The notes beneath the pieces were generated by a model. The model was not told the origin of the DNA. It did not search any database and saw nothing but the letters and a program-made list of their open reading frames with translations. From assembly GCF_028471905.1 (NCBI RefSeq), contig NZ_CP116902.1:308501-372500 (forward strand): a stretch of DNA of 64,000 nucleotides, in the 5' to 3' direction. Within the stretch, counting starts at the first letter, position 1. Every line of letters begins with the position of its first letter. Shown in pieces: positions 9,123-17,668 of this stretch. The translations under genes were made by a program, and so were the position numbers. The DNA comes from Aneurinibacillus uraniidurans (GTDB taxonomy: Bacteria; Bacillota; Bacilli; Aneurinibacillales; Aneurinibacillaceae).

Positions 9123-9506
9123 ATGAAAATTTCTGATCAAGCTTTTTCGTCGTCTTTTCCCCCTCCGCCCCAGGAACCAGCAGGTACACCTGCTCACGAA
9201 TTAAAGAATGAGAAGGGGACAGAAGCAAAGCTCCCTACATCGATCGAACTTCGAAATAAGCCGGAGTATGATCTAAGTATCTCTGATGCTGCAATCAAAA
9301 AGCAGATGGAACGCATTGCTAAATTAATGGACGGAACAAAGGTGAATCTTGAGATCTCCTTCCACAAAGATGTGCACCAGATGATTGTAAAGGTGATTGA
9401 TGCTGAAACAAGTAAGGTAATTAGAGAAATACCTCCAGAGAAGATTGTAGACATGGTTGCTCAATGGATGAAGCAGGCTGGGCTGATTATTGACAAGAAA
9501 ATGTAA
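9123..9506 (+). CDS. flaG: FlaG family flagellar protein
   Basis: The 127-residue protein has a Pro-rich N-terminus (SSFPPPPQEP) and a conserved C-terminal half. NLEISFHKDVHQMIVKVIDAE, VIREIPPEKIVDM and the ending GLIIDKKM are the hallmarks of the FlaG domain. ATG 9123 has AGGAGG about 9 bases upstream; the GTG directly before it would be too close. FlaG genes sit next to fliD in many bacteria and influence filament length, but the biochemical function is not well defined. It lies between fliD and fliS in one operon. Confidence 0.92.
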   Translation: MKISDQAFSSSFPPPPQEPAGTPAHELKNEKGTEAKLPTSIELRNKPEYDLSISDAAIKKQMERIAKLMDGTKVNLEISFHKDVHQMIVKVIDAETSKVIREIPPEKIVDMVAQWMKQAGLIIDKKM

Positions 9507-9530
9507 TAAGATTGAAAGGAGAGTTTCTTG

Positions 9531-9905
9531 ATGAGTGGCATTCTAGCCAAGCAAACCTATCAGCAAAACGCTGTGAAAACTGCTTCCCCAGGCTCATTAA
9601 CATTGATGCTTTATAAGGGAGCTGTACGATTTATTAATGCAGCTATTCAAGACTTGCAGCAAGGTAAGTATGAAGATGCACATAAACATAATGTGCGAGC
9701 GCAGGATATTGTTAATGAACTCATGATTACCTTAAATAAGGATATTCCAATTTCTAAAGAACTTTTAAAGATGTATGACTACATTCATTATCGTTTGGTA
9801 CAGGCGAACGTCTACAAAGATGTTGCTATGCTCGAAGAGGCCAAAGGATATATGGAAGAGTTCGTAGAAGTATGGGAACAGGTTATGAAGAAGGCCAAGG
9901 CGTAA
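9531..9905 (+). CDS. fliS: Flagellin export chaperone FliS
   Basis: FliS binds the C-terminal disordered tail of flagellin in the cytoplasm and prevents early polymerisation. The sequence of about 124 residues has the family signatures YQQNAVKTASPGSLTLMLY near the start, IVNELMITLN in the middle and DYIHYRLVQANVYKD before the last helix. ATG 9531 has AAAGGAGA 8 bases upstream, so the TTG just before it is unlikely. The gene is followed after one base by the FliT-like gene. A divergent second FliS-like protein is encoded at 17669-18157. Confidence 0.93.
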   Translation: MSGILAKQTYQQNAVKTASPGSLTLMLYKGAVRFINAAIQDLQQGKYEDAHKHNVRAQDIVNELMITLNKDIPISKELLKMYDYIHYRLVQANVYKDVAMLEEAKGYMEEFVEVWEQVMKKAKA

Positions 9906-9906
9906 C

Positions 9907-10299
9907 ATGGGCATGTACGTACAGGAAAAGCAACAATTGCTTTGTCTGTTTCAAGAACAGACAGAAGGATTACTGCAAAGTATTGAACAGGAGAATTATG
10001 ATCAGGTTGAAGAATATTTTGAGTTGCGTGCCCAGATTATTAACCGGATTAACCAGCTAGATGCAGCATTTCCGCAAGAACTTGTTCAGAGTCGTGGTAC
10101 GTTGCAGGCTCTTCTGGTAGAAATCAGCTTGAACGATCAGAAATTGCAGGACGTCCTGAAGCAGCAGCATAAGAACGTAAGTGAGCAGTTAAAGAAATTA
10201 CACATGGCTCGTCAGACAAATCGCTCTTATGCTCAGAGTGCATATAGCACAGAAGGATATTTTGTAGATGAGACAATCAGACCTGGATGGAAAACATAG
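9907..10299 (+). CDS. fliT: FliT-like flagellar chaperone
   Basis: This 130-residue all-helical protein lies one base after the fliS stop, the position of fliT in B. subtilis. It has no signal peptide. Features such as QTEGLLQSIEQENYDQVEEYFELRAQIINRINQLD fit the short helical FliT chaperones, which bind the cap protein FliD, but sequence conservation in that family is weak. The assignment therefore rests on position, length and helical character. A terminator begins inside its last codons. Confidence 0.75.
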   Translation: MGMYVQEKQQLLCLFQEQTEGLLQSIEQENYDQVEEYFELRAQIINRINQLDAAFPQELVQSRGTLQALLVEISLNDQKLQDVLKQQHKNVSEQLKKLHMARQTNRSYAQSAYSTEGYFVDETIRPGWKT

Positions 10300-10340
10300 T
10301 TAAGGCTCTGTCCTTAGCTATGTTTCTTTGTTTTTAAAAG
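10293..10340 (+). terminator. Terminator after the fliD-fliT operon
   Basis: A 13-bp stem with one mismatch (10293-10305 with 10312-10324) is followed by a T-rich stretch. A second hairpin, GTTTCTTT (10322-10329) with AAAGAAAC (10337-10344), overlaps it, so the two folds exclude each other. Confidence 0.7.
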
Positions 10341-10370
10341 AAACCAAGTATTACAAAAGGAGCCGGGACT

Positions 10371-11336
10371 ATGAATATACTTGTAACAGGTGGAGCAGGA
10401 TTTATCGGGCGCTGGGTCGTCCAGCGTCTGCTGAATGATAAACATAACGTGTGGATTCTTGATGATCTTTCGAATGGTCGGAAGCAAAATGTTGATGAAT
10501 TTTTTGGTCAAGATGGCTTGAAAGAATTTATCGTCGGTGACATTAAAAATGAAGCTCTTCTGGATGAATTGTTCAAACGTGGACAGTTTGATGTGTGCTA
10601 TCATCTTGGTGCGTCGATTAACGTACAAGATTCCATCGACGATCCACGCACGACATTTAACAATGATACAATTGGGACTTTCAATATTATGGAGCAATGT
10701 CGTGTCCATAACGTCAAGGTTGTATTTATGAGCACATGCATGGTATATGATCGCTGTGCAGATGAGACAGGCATCACGGAGCAGCATCCAACGAAGCCGG
10801 CGTCTCCGTATGCCGGGGCAAAAATTGCTGCAGAGAATATGGTGCTTTCATACTTTTACGCATATGGGCTTCCTGTTGTGGTGGTTCGTCCGTTCAATAC
10901 ATATGGTCCGTTCCAGAAAACAGGTGGCGAAGGCGGTGTTGTGGCGATTTTCGTTCGTAACCAGCTGAAAGGACTGCCGATTCATATTTATGGGGAAGGA
11001 ACACAGACACGTGATTTACTATATGTAGAAGATTGTGCCCGTTTTGTTGTCGAAGCGGGGTATTCAGATGCAGTAAATGGTGAGATCGTAAATGCTGGTC
11101 TGGGGCGCGACATTACAATCAATGACCTGGCAGAACTGATCGCAGCAGGTAATGAGCATAATCCCGAGCAAGTAGAAATTGCGCATGTTCCTCATATTCA
11201 CCCGCAGAGTGAGATTCAGAAATTGCTTTGTAATTATGATAAGGCATTCCGCCTGCTTAGCTGGAAGCCGAATGTTTCGCTTGATGAAGGCATTAAGCGG
11301 ACGCGCGAGTGGATACGTACAAGTGATCTGATGTAG
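10371..11336 (+). CDS. NAD-dependent epimerase/dehydratase (UDP-glucose 4-epimerase-like)
   Basis: The 321-residue extended short-chain dehydrogenase begins MNILVTGGAGFIGRW (Rossmann loop, residues 6-13). It has LDDLSNGRKQN for the cofactor ribose, HLGASINVQDSI, MSTCMVYD and SPYAGAKIAAE with the catalytic YxxxK. RPFNTYGP and RDLLYVEDCARFV are also typical of GalE/WbpP-like enzymes. It stands alone between flagellar genes, so a role in supplying a sugar for flagellin glycan is plausible. The strong ribosome site AGGAG lies 11 bases before the ATG. Substrate and direction are not determined by sequence. Confidence 0.83.
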   Translation: MNILVTGGAGFIGRWVVQRLLNDKHNVWILDDLSNGRKQNVDEFFGQDGLKEFIVGDIKNEALLDELFKRGQFDVCYHLGASINVQDSIDDPRTTFNNDTIGTFNIMEQCRVHNVKVVFMSTCMVYDRCADETGITEQHPTKPASPYAGAKIAAENMVLSYFYAYGLPVVVVRPFNTYGPFQKTGGEGGVVAIFVRNQLKGLPIHIYGEGTQTRDLLYVEDCARFVVEAGYSDAVNGEIVNAGLGRDITINDLAELIAAGNEHNPEQVEIAHVPHIHPQSEIQKLLCNYDKAFRLLSWKPNVSLDEGIKRTREWIRTSDLM

Positions 11337-11399
11337 TGGAAGATGAAAAAAGATCCAGCGGACTGAGAAGTTCTATTATCAAAAATAACCATATCACCG

Positions 11400-11437
11400 A
11401 GCCTTTTTCGTTTATTTTAACGGGAAAGGCTTTTTTG
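11400..11437 (+). terminator. Terminator after the epimerase gene
   Basis: AGCCTTTTTCGT pairs with ACGGGAAAGGCT across an 8-base AT loop, with two internal mismatches, followed by T6. It lies between the epimerase and the promoter of the giant flagellar gene. Confidence 0.75.
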
Positions 11438-11441
11438 TTTG

Positions 11442-11467
11442 TAAAGAGCCCATGTTTCTTCCGATAT
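11442..11467 (+). promoter_or_regulatory. Sigma-D-type promoter for the giant FliK-like gene
   Basis: TAAA (11442-11445), a 14-base spacer and TCCGATAT (11460-11467) match the motility promoter consensus TAAA-N14-16-GCCGATAT at all but one position. It is 39 bases before ATG 11507 and just after a terminator. Confidence 0.75.
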
Positions 11468-11506
11468 TCACTTATAGAACAGTACGTACGGAAGGGGTAT
11501 GAAAGC

Positions 11507-14500
11507 ATGCGAGTTTCAGACTTTATGCGCGGCATTGGTAATATGGCTGCGCGGACAACGGAAGAGCGTCTGCCTCAGGTAGAAGCGACAATTAAACAGC
11601 GTATTTCTGCCAGCGAAGCAGTTGTACAAATAGAAGGACGTGAAGTGCGAGCTACATTTGAGAAAGGGGTTCCATCCCAATCGCGTGTAACCGTTCAGAT
11701 CACAGGCGAGACAGATACAACGATTGAGGTACGTACCGTATCAGGAGGACGTACCACAGGAACATCCAGTGAATCTGCTGAAGCGGCAGCCGAGAAACTA
11801 TTGCGTGATGCCGGAGCGAAACCGACCTCAGAAATGAAAGAAGCTGTGCGCATCCTGACATCAAATAAAGCTCCGGTGACAAAGGAAACAGTTGCCACCG
11901 TACAGCAAATCATGAGCAAAGGCGAAGGTACAGTCCAGCAGAAGCTAGACGTGCTGACTGCCATGGCACAAAAAAATATTGATGTGACACCAAAAAGTTT
12001 TGAAGCGGTGTTTCGTACAATGCATGGCCCTACGCTCGGGGCACTGATGGAAGAACTGGCAAACGAACTGCCGGAGCTTGCGCCGTCTGCAAAACAGGCG
12101 GTAGCAAATGAAGTACAGACAGCAGCTAACAATCGTATAGTTGGAGCCTCTTCTACAGATGCAGCTCGGCTTGTTCAGCAGATGCAATCCGTCGCCTCTG
12201 CCATCGAACAAGCCGCACGTGCAGGTGGTTCATTAAATAAAGACGAGCTGCAGAAAGCTGTAAAAGTGATGGAACAGCAGCTAGAACGTCTGGAACACCA
12301 GCCGGGAGCAGTTAGTGAGGAAACGACCCAAAAAGTAAAACAGGTAGTCGATGGTATTAAGCAAGCGATACAGGAAACACCTGCGACTGAACAAAAAGTA
12401 GCGGCAGAACGTGTGCTAAAGCACGTATCTGCGCGTGATGTAGAACTGGCGGCCAAACAGGTAGCGCAGGAAGTCAAAACAAACGCTGTAAGAAGCGCTG
12501 AGCAGGTTCGTTCCGTGCCGCAGCAAGCATCAGACAACAAGCTGTCGCGACAGCTTGAGACGATTGCACAGGTAATTAGCGATGGGAAACCGATCGACAA
12601 AGCTGCCCTTCAGGCACTTGTGCGGCAGATGAAGACCAGTCAGGAACTCGTAAAGCTTCCGCTCGATACGCAACAGAAAGTGCAGGAAGTCATTCGGAAT
12701 GTGGAGCAAGCTATTCGCCGGACGCCTGTGGCTGAACGTACGGTAGGGCCGGAACGCTTGGCACAGCAAGTACCGGCACGTCAAATCACGGAAGTGGCGA
12801 AGCAGGTAGAGGCTGTTACGCCAAAAGAGGAACCGTCTGCTCAGCCTGAAGTGGCCAAAAGATCAACGACCACAGTTGCTTCTTCTGTATCCGCTGTATC
12901 ATCTACCCGTGCCGAGACAAGTAAACTAGCGCAACAGCTTAGTGTGCTTGCGGAAGCAATGGAAAGCCGCCAGCCATTGAATAAAGAAGCGATCCAGCGA
13001 CTGATGCAGCAAATCAAGATGAATCCAGAGCTGCCTACCCTTAGCCGGGATGTGCAGCAGCAAGTACGTGCCATTGCAGAAAAAGTAGGGCAAGCCGTGA
13101 AAGAAACACCGCCATTGGAACCGGCTGTTTCGCCGGAAAGAATGGCGCGTTACGTACAAAGCCGGGATGTGCAGGAAATAGCGCGACGTGCAACGGACGA
13201 ATTGACCCGTTCAGCCGAGACGAAATCTGCTGGAACGTCCCAGACGTCATCATCGGCTCAGTCATCAGCACCTGCTTCGCAAAGTGGGACACTGTCGCGA
13301 CAGCTTGAGACGATTGCACAGGCAATTAGCGATGGGAAACCGATCGATAAAGCAGCACTTCAGGCGCTTGTGCGGCAGATGAAGACCAGTCAGGAACTGA
13401 TAAAGCTTCCGCCTGATACGCAACAGAAAGTGCAGGACATCATTCGGAATGTGGAGCAAGCCGTTCATCGGACGCCTGCGGCTGAACGTACGGTAGCGCC
13501 GGAAAGGTTGGCCCAGCAGGTACCGGCACGCCAGATTGTGGAAGTGGCCAAGCAAGTAGAGGCTGTTACGCCAAAAGAGGAGTCATCTGCTCAACCTGAA
13601 GTAGCAACAAGACCGACAACCACAGTTACTTCTTCTGTATCCACTGCATCGTCTACTCGTGCCGAGACAAGTAAACTGGCGCAACAGCTTAGTGTGCTTG
13701 CGGAAGCGATGGAAAGCCGTCAGCCGTTGAATAAAGAAGCGATCCAGCGGCTGATGCAACAAATTAAGACGAACCCAGAGCTGCCAAAAGCGGAACCTGC
13801 TATTCAGCAGCAAGTGCAGCGCATTGTGCAAGGTATGGAAGCTGCGATCCAGCAGACACCATCTAAGGAGACGGTGATTCCGTCGGATCGTCTTGCGGCA
13901 CATGTCTCAGCAACGGAGGTTAAGCAGGCAGCGGAAGCGGTTCGAATTTCAGAAAATCGTCAGTCGACAGAGTCAATCATTCGTACGGGAGCCTCAACAC
14001 AAGTAGCAGGTACACGTACTGTGGCACTGCAGGGCGAGCAGGCTGTTCATCCAGAAAGTACAGTAACAAAACAACTGGATATACTGGCACAGGCGATTTC
14101 GCGTCAGCAACCACTAAACAAAGATATTCTGCAAAAACTGGCGCAGCAGATTCTGCGGAATCCAGAGCTGCCTACCTTTAGCCGGGATGTGCAGCAGCAA
14201 GTGCGTGTTATTGCAGAAAAAGTCGAGCAAGCTGTGAAAGAAACATCGGCATCCGAACCAGCCGTTACGCCTGAAAGACTGGCACATTATGTCCAAAATC
14301 GGGATGTGCAGGAAGTGGCACGGCGTGCAACGGACGAATTGACCCGTTTGGCCGACGAAAAACCTGCTGGAACGTCACAGACGTCATCTTCGGCACAAAA
14401 AGAAGTCTCGTCGTTTGCATCTGTTCCGCAAAATAGAGAGCTGACTCGTCAGCTTGAGATACTGAACCAGGCTGTTTCCAGTCGGCAACCGCTGGATAAA

Positions 14501-17146
14501 GAAGCGCTTCGTCAGTTGACAGAGCAGATTAAGCAAAATCCAGGACTTTCGATGGTAAGTCGTGCGGCAGCACAGCAGATTCACCAAGTTGCTGAGCAGG
14601 TTGAGAGAGCCATTCAGGAAACACCGGCAGAGGAACGAACTGTATCGCCAGATCGTCTTGCTCGTTATATTACCCCGCGCGATATCTCTATGGCGGCAGG
14701 AAGAATCACGAAAGAGCCACAGAGTGTACTTGCTGACCAGTCTGATACTAGGCAGGTACGGCAGACTCAGCCTTCTGATACTCCGCAAAAGGAGAAAGTG
14801 GAGCAAGCGGCTCGCCAATTGGAAATGATCGCAGCGAGAACAGCCAGTGGTAAACCCATCCCGCGTGAAATGCTTGAACAGGCAGTACATCAAATACGGG
14901 AGACTACGAGCGAGATACAATCCAATCGTGATGCCACTGCGCAATTACGAAATACCGCAGACAAGCTTGAGCAGGTTCTCCGACAGCTACCACAGACTGT
15001 ACGCGAAGTGCCGACTGAGCAGATTGAACGCCGAGTTTCGGCGCAGGACATGAAGCGTGCGGCAGAAGTCGCCTTACAGCAAGTAAAAGAAACTGAAGTG
15101 AGGTCAACGGAGCCAACTGTATCATCTGAGCGCCGTCGCCTCGCCGAGATGGTGCTTGATATACGCACAACAGGAAAAGTTACACGCCCGCAGATCGAAG
15201 CCATCCAGCAGGCGGTCGAACAAGTTGTAACAGAAGCAGGCGGGAGTGAGAAGCTACGCCAGAGCACAAGTGAATTCATGGATCGACTAGGACGGGATCT
15301 CCGCATGTCGATGAGCTATGAGGCTGTCGGTCGCTCCGCTGAAGCGAAAGCGATGGTCCAGCGCTCGGTTGATCAGCTTGTTCAGCTATTCAAGCTCCCG
15401 GTGGCAGAAGCAGCGCGTACATCATCCGTAGCGCCAACAGGGGAGATGACGTCTGAAGCATCGCCACGCATGCTGGAAACGATGGGTCAGATGTACGATC
15501 GCTTAAGCGGAATTGTGGCAGCCGCCCGCGCTGAGATGAAGAGCGCACAGGGGGTAACTGCAGCTCAACTGTTAGGTGGTATAAGTGACACGCCAGATGT
15601 TGCTGATTTGCTGCAAGCACGCACACCGCAGCAGATTATGCAGGATGTAGCACAGACTTTGCTTAATACAGCCGAAGCAGAAGGAATTCCTTCGGAGATG
15701 AAGCAGAAGATCAGTGGCATACTTGAGCAGATGGGGCAGGCTGTTAACGGGGAAGAAGAGTATCTTTCTAGCGAAAGTAAAGTGGAAACTCCAACGGCAT
15801 CAAAGGTTGATGTAGATGTTCAGATGCAGCAACTTCAACAATTGTTTGACGAAGAAGCAGGACGCATGGCAGCTTATGCAAATGTACAAACAGCTAATTT
15901 CGAACGTGTTTCCCATTATATTCCTGATCACCTACGTGAGACTGCTGCGCAATTCAAGCAAGTGAAAAAGGAGATTGGAAACAACGTTGATCGGATGATG
16001 CAGTTTCTGGATAAAAACGTCCCACAGGCATCCTCTTATATTAAGAAGATTATTGAACCGACAATTGAAATGGTAGATCGCTTAGTTTCCAAAGGAGAAT
16101 TTGCGCTTTTTGCCGATATGGAGTTCGAACATGATGTACTTACGTTATCAAGTCGGCTTCAAGAAATTAAAGGAATGCTTTCTAAAGGACAAAATAGCGA
16201 GGCATTGACGGCATTCCGTGATGTGCGTCAGCAGCTGGATAAGTTGAATTGGCAACCGTCTTATATGAAAGTAGAACGATTTTTCTCCAAGCAAGTAGGA
16301 GAAGGAGCGATGCAAAATCCTTTGGAACTGTATACACGAGACTGGCGAAATGAGCAGTTGACTGGGCGAGGGATACAGGAATGGATGCGTGGTATGGGAA
16401 TGAACCACGAACGGGAGGCGATTGACTGGATGATGCAGCGAGCAGCAGACAATCGTGACCTAAACGGAGGCATGAACAACTTTAGTTCGCAGCAAAGCCA
16501 GGTATCTAGCCGCAGTGTGCATGTAGGTGCAGGTGGAGCATTTGATCATGGAGACTCACAATCTTCTGGGCAGGGGCAGCCGCATTCGATGAAGTCTTTC
16601 CTTATGGAACAGATCGAAAACAACACGGTTTCTCCGCGTGCCAAAGAAATGATGGAACAAGCACTATCAAATGTAACCGGTCAACAGCTGTTATCACGGC
16701 AAGATCCAGGCGTACCGATGCAATCTATGTATGTACAGCTCCCGCTTCCATGGGAAGAGGGAATGAAAACCGTCCATGTTCAAATTAATTCTCGCAATAA
16801 CGGCGAGCAGATGGACTGGGAGAACTGTAGCTTGTTCTTCTTCTTAGATACGCCGAAGTACGGGGATACAGGGATTGGGGTAACCGTAGTGGATCGAGAA
16901 ATGACCATCCGCGTTCAGAACAACTATCCGAATACAGAACAAGTATTCGCTCCGTACATTCCGCAACTTAAAAATGAACTGCAGGGACTTGGCTATCGTG
17001 TGCAGGCAGTATCGTTTGGGGCGTTTGCTCCAACAGAAGAAACGAAGCACGATCTGCCATCGGGACCGGCTGTCGATGTGCAAGCAGCACGCGCTGATGT
17101 AGCCAAGCAGCTATCTGGTAGGGAAGGAGTCGACTTCTCAGTATGA
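11507..17146 (+). CDS. Giant repeat protein with FliK/YlqG-like ends
   Basis: ATG 11507 is preferred because a terminator and a sigma-D-type promoter lie just upstream; a longer frame back to 11336 crosses both. The product is 1879 residues. Residues 1-75 look like the small beta domain of YlqG/FliK-like proteins (EAVVQIEGREVRATFEKG). Residues 80-215 are helical. About residues 218-1200 hold eight copies of a ~95-residue helical unit with consensus LxxQLexLAqAI...PLnKeAlqxL...QqxV...AIxeTP..E..VxPeRLAxxV..rdvxxxA, joined by Ser/Thr/Ala linkers. Residues ~1735-1858 resemble the FliK hook-length C-domain (LPLPWEEG, LFFFLDTPKYGD). FliK proteins are usually 400-700 residues and set hook length while switching the export gate. 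The stop overlaps an FlhB-like gene. Confidence 0.75.
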   Translation: MRVSDFMRGIGNMAARTTEERLPQVEATIKQRISASEAVVQIEGREVRATFEKGVPSQSRVTVQITGETDTTIEVRTVSGGRTTGTSSESAEAAAEKLLRDAGAKPTSEMKEAVRILTSNKAPVTKETVATVQQIMSKGEGTVQQKLDVLTAMAQKNIDVTPKSFEAVFRTMHGPTLGALMEELANELPELAPSAKQAVANEVQTAANNRIVGASSTDAARLVQQMQSVASAIEQAARAGGSLNKDELQKAVKVMEQQLERLEHQPGAVSEETTQKVKQVVDGIKQAIQETPATEQKVAAERVLKHVSARDVELAAKQVAQEVKTNAVRSAEQVRSVPQQASDNKLSRQLETIAQVISDGKPIDKAALQALVRQMKTSQELVKLPLDTQQKVQEVIRNVEQAIRRTPVAERTVGPERLAQQVPARQITEVAKQVEAVTPKEEPSAQPEVAKRSTTTVASSVSAVSSTRAETSKLAQQLSVLAEAMESRQPLNKEAIQRLMQQIKMNPELPTLSRDVQQQVRAIAEKVGQAVKETPPLEPAVSPERMARYVQSRDVQEIARRATDELTRSAETKSAGTSQTSSSAQSSAPASQSGTLSRQLETIAQAISDGKPIDKAALQALVRQMKTSQELIKLPPDTQQKVQDIIRNVEQAVHRTPAAERTVAPERLAQQVPARQIVEVAKQVEAVTPKEESSAQPEVATRPTTTVTSSVSTASSTRAETSKLAQQLSVLAEAMESRQPLNKEAIQRLMQQIKTNPELPKAEPAIQQQVQRIVQGMEAAIQQTPSKETVIPSDRLAAHVSATEVKQAAEAVRISENRQSTESIIRTGASTQVAGTRTVALQGEQAVHPESTVTKQLDILAQAISRQQPLNKDILQKLAQQILRNPELPTFSRDVQQQVRVIAEKVEQAVKETSASEPAVTPERLAHYVQNRDVQEVARRATDELTRLADEKPAGTSQTSSSAQKEVSSFASVPQNRELTRQLEILNQAVSSRQPLDKEALRQLTEQIKQNPGLSMVSRAAAQQIHQVAEQVERAIQETPAEERTVSPDRLARYITPRDISMAAGRITKEPQSVLADQSDTRQVRQTQPSDTPQKEKVEQAARQLEMIAARTASGKPIPREMLEQAVHQIRETTSEIQSNRDATAQLRNTADKLEQVLRQLPQTVREVPTEQIERRVSAQDMKRAAEVALQQVKETEVRSTEPTVSSERRRLAEMVLDIRTTGKVTRPQIEAIQQAVEQVVTEAGGSEKLRQSTSEFMDRLGRDLRMSMSYEAVGRSAEAKAMVQRSVDQLVQLFKLPVAEAARTSSVAPTGEMTSEASPRMLETMGQMYDRLSGIVAAARAEMKSAQGVTAAQLLGGISDTPDVADLLQARTPQQIMQDVAQTLLNTAEAEGIPSEMKQKISGILEQMGQAVNGEEEYLSSESKVETPTASKVDVDVQMQQLQQLFDEEAGRMAAYANVQTANFERVSHYIPDHLRETAAQFKQVKKEIGNNVDRMMQFLDKNVPQASSYIKKIIEPTIEMVDRLVSKGEFALFADMEFEHDVLTLSSRLQEIKGMLSKGQNSEALTAFRDVRQQLDKLNWQPSYMKVERFFSKQVGEGAMQNPLELYTRDWRNEQLTGRGIQEWMRGMGMNHEREAIDWMMQRAADNRDLNGGMNNFSSQQSQVSSRSVHVGAGGAFDHGDSQSSGQGQPHSMKSFLMEQIENNTVSPRAKEMMEQALSNVTGQQLLSRQDPGVPMQSMYVQLPLPWEEGMKTVHVQINSRNNGEQMDWENCSLFFFLDTPKYGDTGIGVTVVDREMTIRVQNNYPNTEQVFAPYIPQLKNELQGLGYRVQAVSFGAFAPTEETKHDLPSGPAVDVQAARADVAKQLSGREGVDFSV
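12542..13037 (+). repeat. First copy of a 750-base-period internal duplication
   Basis: This segment of the giant gene is nearly identical to 13292-13787. Three anchor points checked (12542/13292, 12671/13421, 12911/13661) are all exactly 750 bases apart, which is 250 codons. The block covers one whole helical unit and the first half of the next. Confidence 0.9.
13021..13260 (+). repeat. Repeat block shared with 14158-14397
   Basis: This 240-base block recurs at 14158-14397 at a constant offset of 1137 bases (379 codons), checked at three anchor points. It covers the second half of one helical unit plus the linker GTSQTSSSAQ. Confidence 0.85.
13292..13787 (+). repeat. Second copy of the 750-base-period duplication
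   Basis: This is the partner of 12542-13037. Only scattered, mostly third-position changes separate the copies, which suggests recent tandem duplication or gene conversion. Confidence 0.9.
14158..14397 (+). repeat. Second copy of the 240-base block
   Basis: This is the partner of 13021-13260. The copies keep the reading frame and the flanking linker, so the giant gene is a mosaic of exchanged half-units. Confidence 0.85.
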
Positions 17147-17553
17147 TTTATAAGCATTTTGGTCGTCCGGACCCGAAGGAGAAGAAAAAATCGACCCGTG
17201 CAGCTGTTATTCGTTATGACAAAGATAACGATAAAGCACCTGTTGTTGTAGCGCAAGGACGCGGGGAAGTTGCACGCAAAATTATTGAAAAGGCGAAAGA
17301 GCATAACATTGCCATGCAGGAAGATGCATTGCTGTTGGATAATTTGCTTTCGCTTGATTTGGGGAGTAGTGTGCCTCCTCAGATGTACCAGGTAGTGGCG
17401 GAAATGATGCTGTTTGTGCGGCGTGCAAATGAAGGTGCGCCGCCCTCACCTATACGTACCCCTGCTCTTCATCAGACGTCATATTGGGAGGACGAGGAGC
17501 AGGATGAAGAGGTAAGTATTGATGATTTACTTTCTGCTATTAAAAAAATGTAG
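17143..17553 (+). CDS. Stand-alone FlhB C-terminal domain protein (FlhX/YlqH-like)
   Basis: The 136-residue protein aligns with the cytoplasmic C-domain of the export-gate protein FlhB/YscU, but has no membrane part. AAVIRYDKDNDKAPVVVAQG, then ARKIIEKAKEHNIAMQEDALLLDNLLSLDLGSSVPPQMYQVVAEMMLFV follows the FlhB_CC pattern. The self-cleavage motif NPTH of full FlhB is absent, and the sequence begins about where the cleaved fragment would. Its ATG overlaps the stop of the giant FliK-like gene (ATGA), so the two are coupled, like the ylqG-ylqH pair of B. subtilis as I recall it. FlhB_CC contacts FliK during the export switch, so the pair may work together. The C-tail is very acidic. Confidence 0.82.
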   Translation: MIYKHFGRPDPKEKKKSTRAAVIRYDKDNDKAPVVVAQGRGEVARKIIEKAKEHNIAMQEDALLLDNLLSLDLGSSVPPQMYQVVAEMMLFVRRANEGAPPSPIRTPALHQTSYWEDEEQDEEVSIDDLLSAIKKM

Positions 17554-17583
17554 GCAATAAAGCATAATTTTTGCTGTAAAATC

Positions 17584-17610
17584 TCAACTCATGCTTTTTT
17601 ACGCCGATAT
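17584..17610 (+). promoter_or_regulatory. Sigma-D-type promoter for fliS2-flagellin
   Basis: TCAA (17584-17587), a 15-base spacer and a perfect GCCGATAT (17603-17610) match the motility promoter. It overlaps an upstream in-frame ATG at 17591, so translation of the next gene must start further downstream. No other promoter is visible before flagellin. Confidence 0.8.
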
Positions 17611-17668
17611 AATAGATAGTTGCAATAAGAAAAGGCACATTGAATTAAAGAAAGCAGGGTGGCAGGAG

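Noticed and set aside
11336-11506. 57-codon N-terminal extension of the giant FliK-like protein
   Set aside because: It crosses an intrinsic terminator and a sigma-D-type promoter; the typical domain begins after ATG 11507.
11507-17146. CRISPR-like or phage tape-measure repeat array
   Set aside because: The repeats are coding, ~95 residues long and degenerate at DNA level. The ends and context are flagellar, and no phage genes are nearby.
17591-17668. Upstream start of the second FliS-like gene
   Set aside because: The sigma-D promoter -10 lies at 17603-17610, after this ATG, and no ribosome site precedes it.
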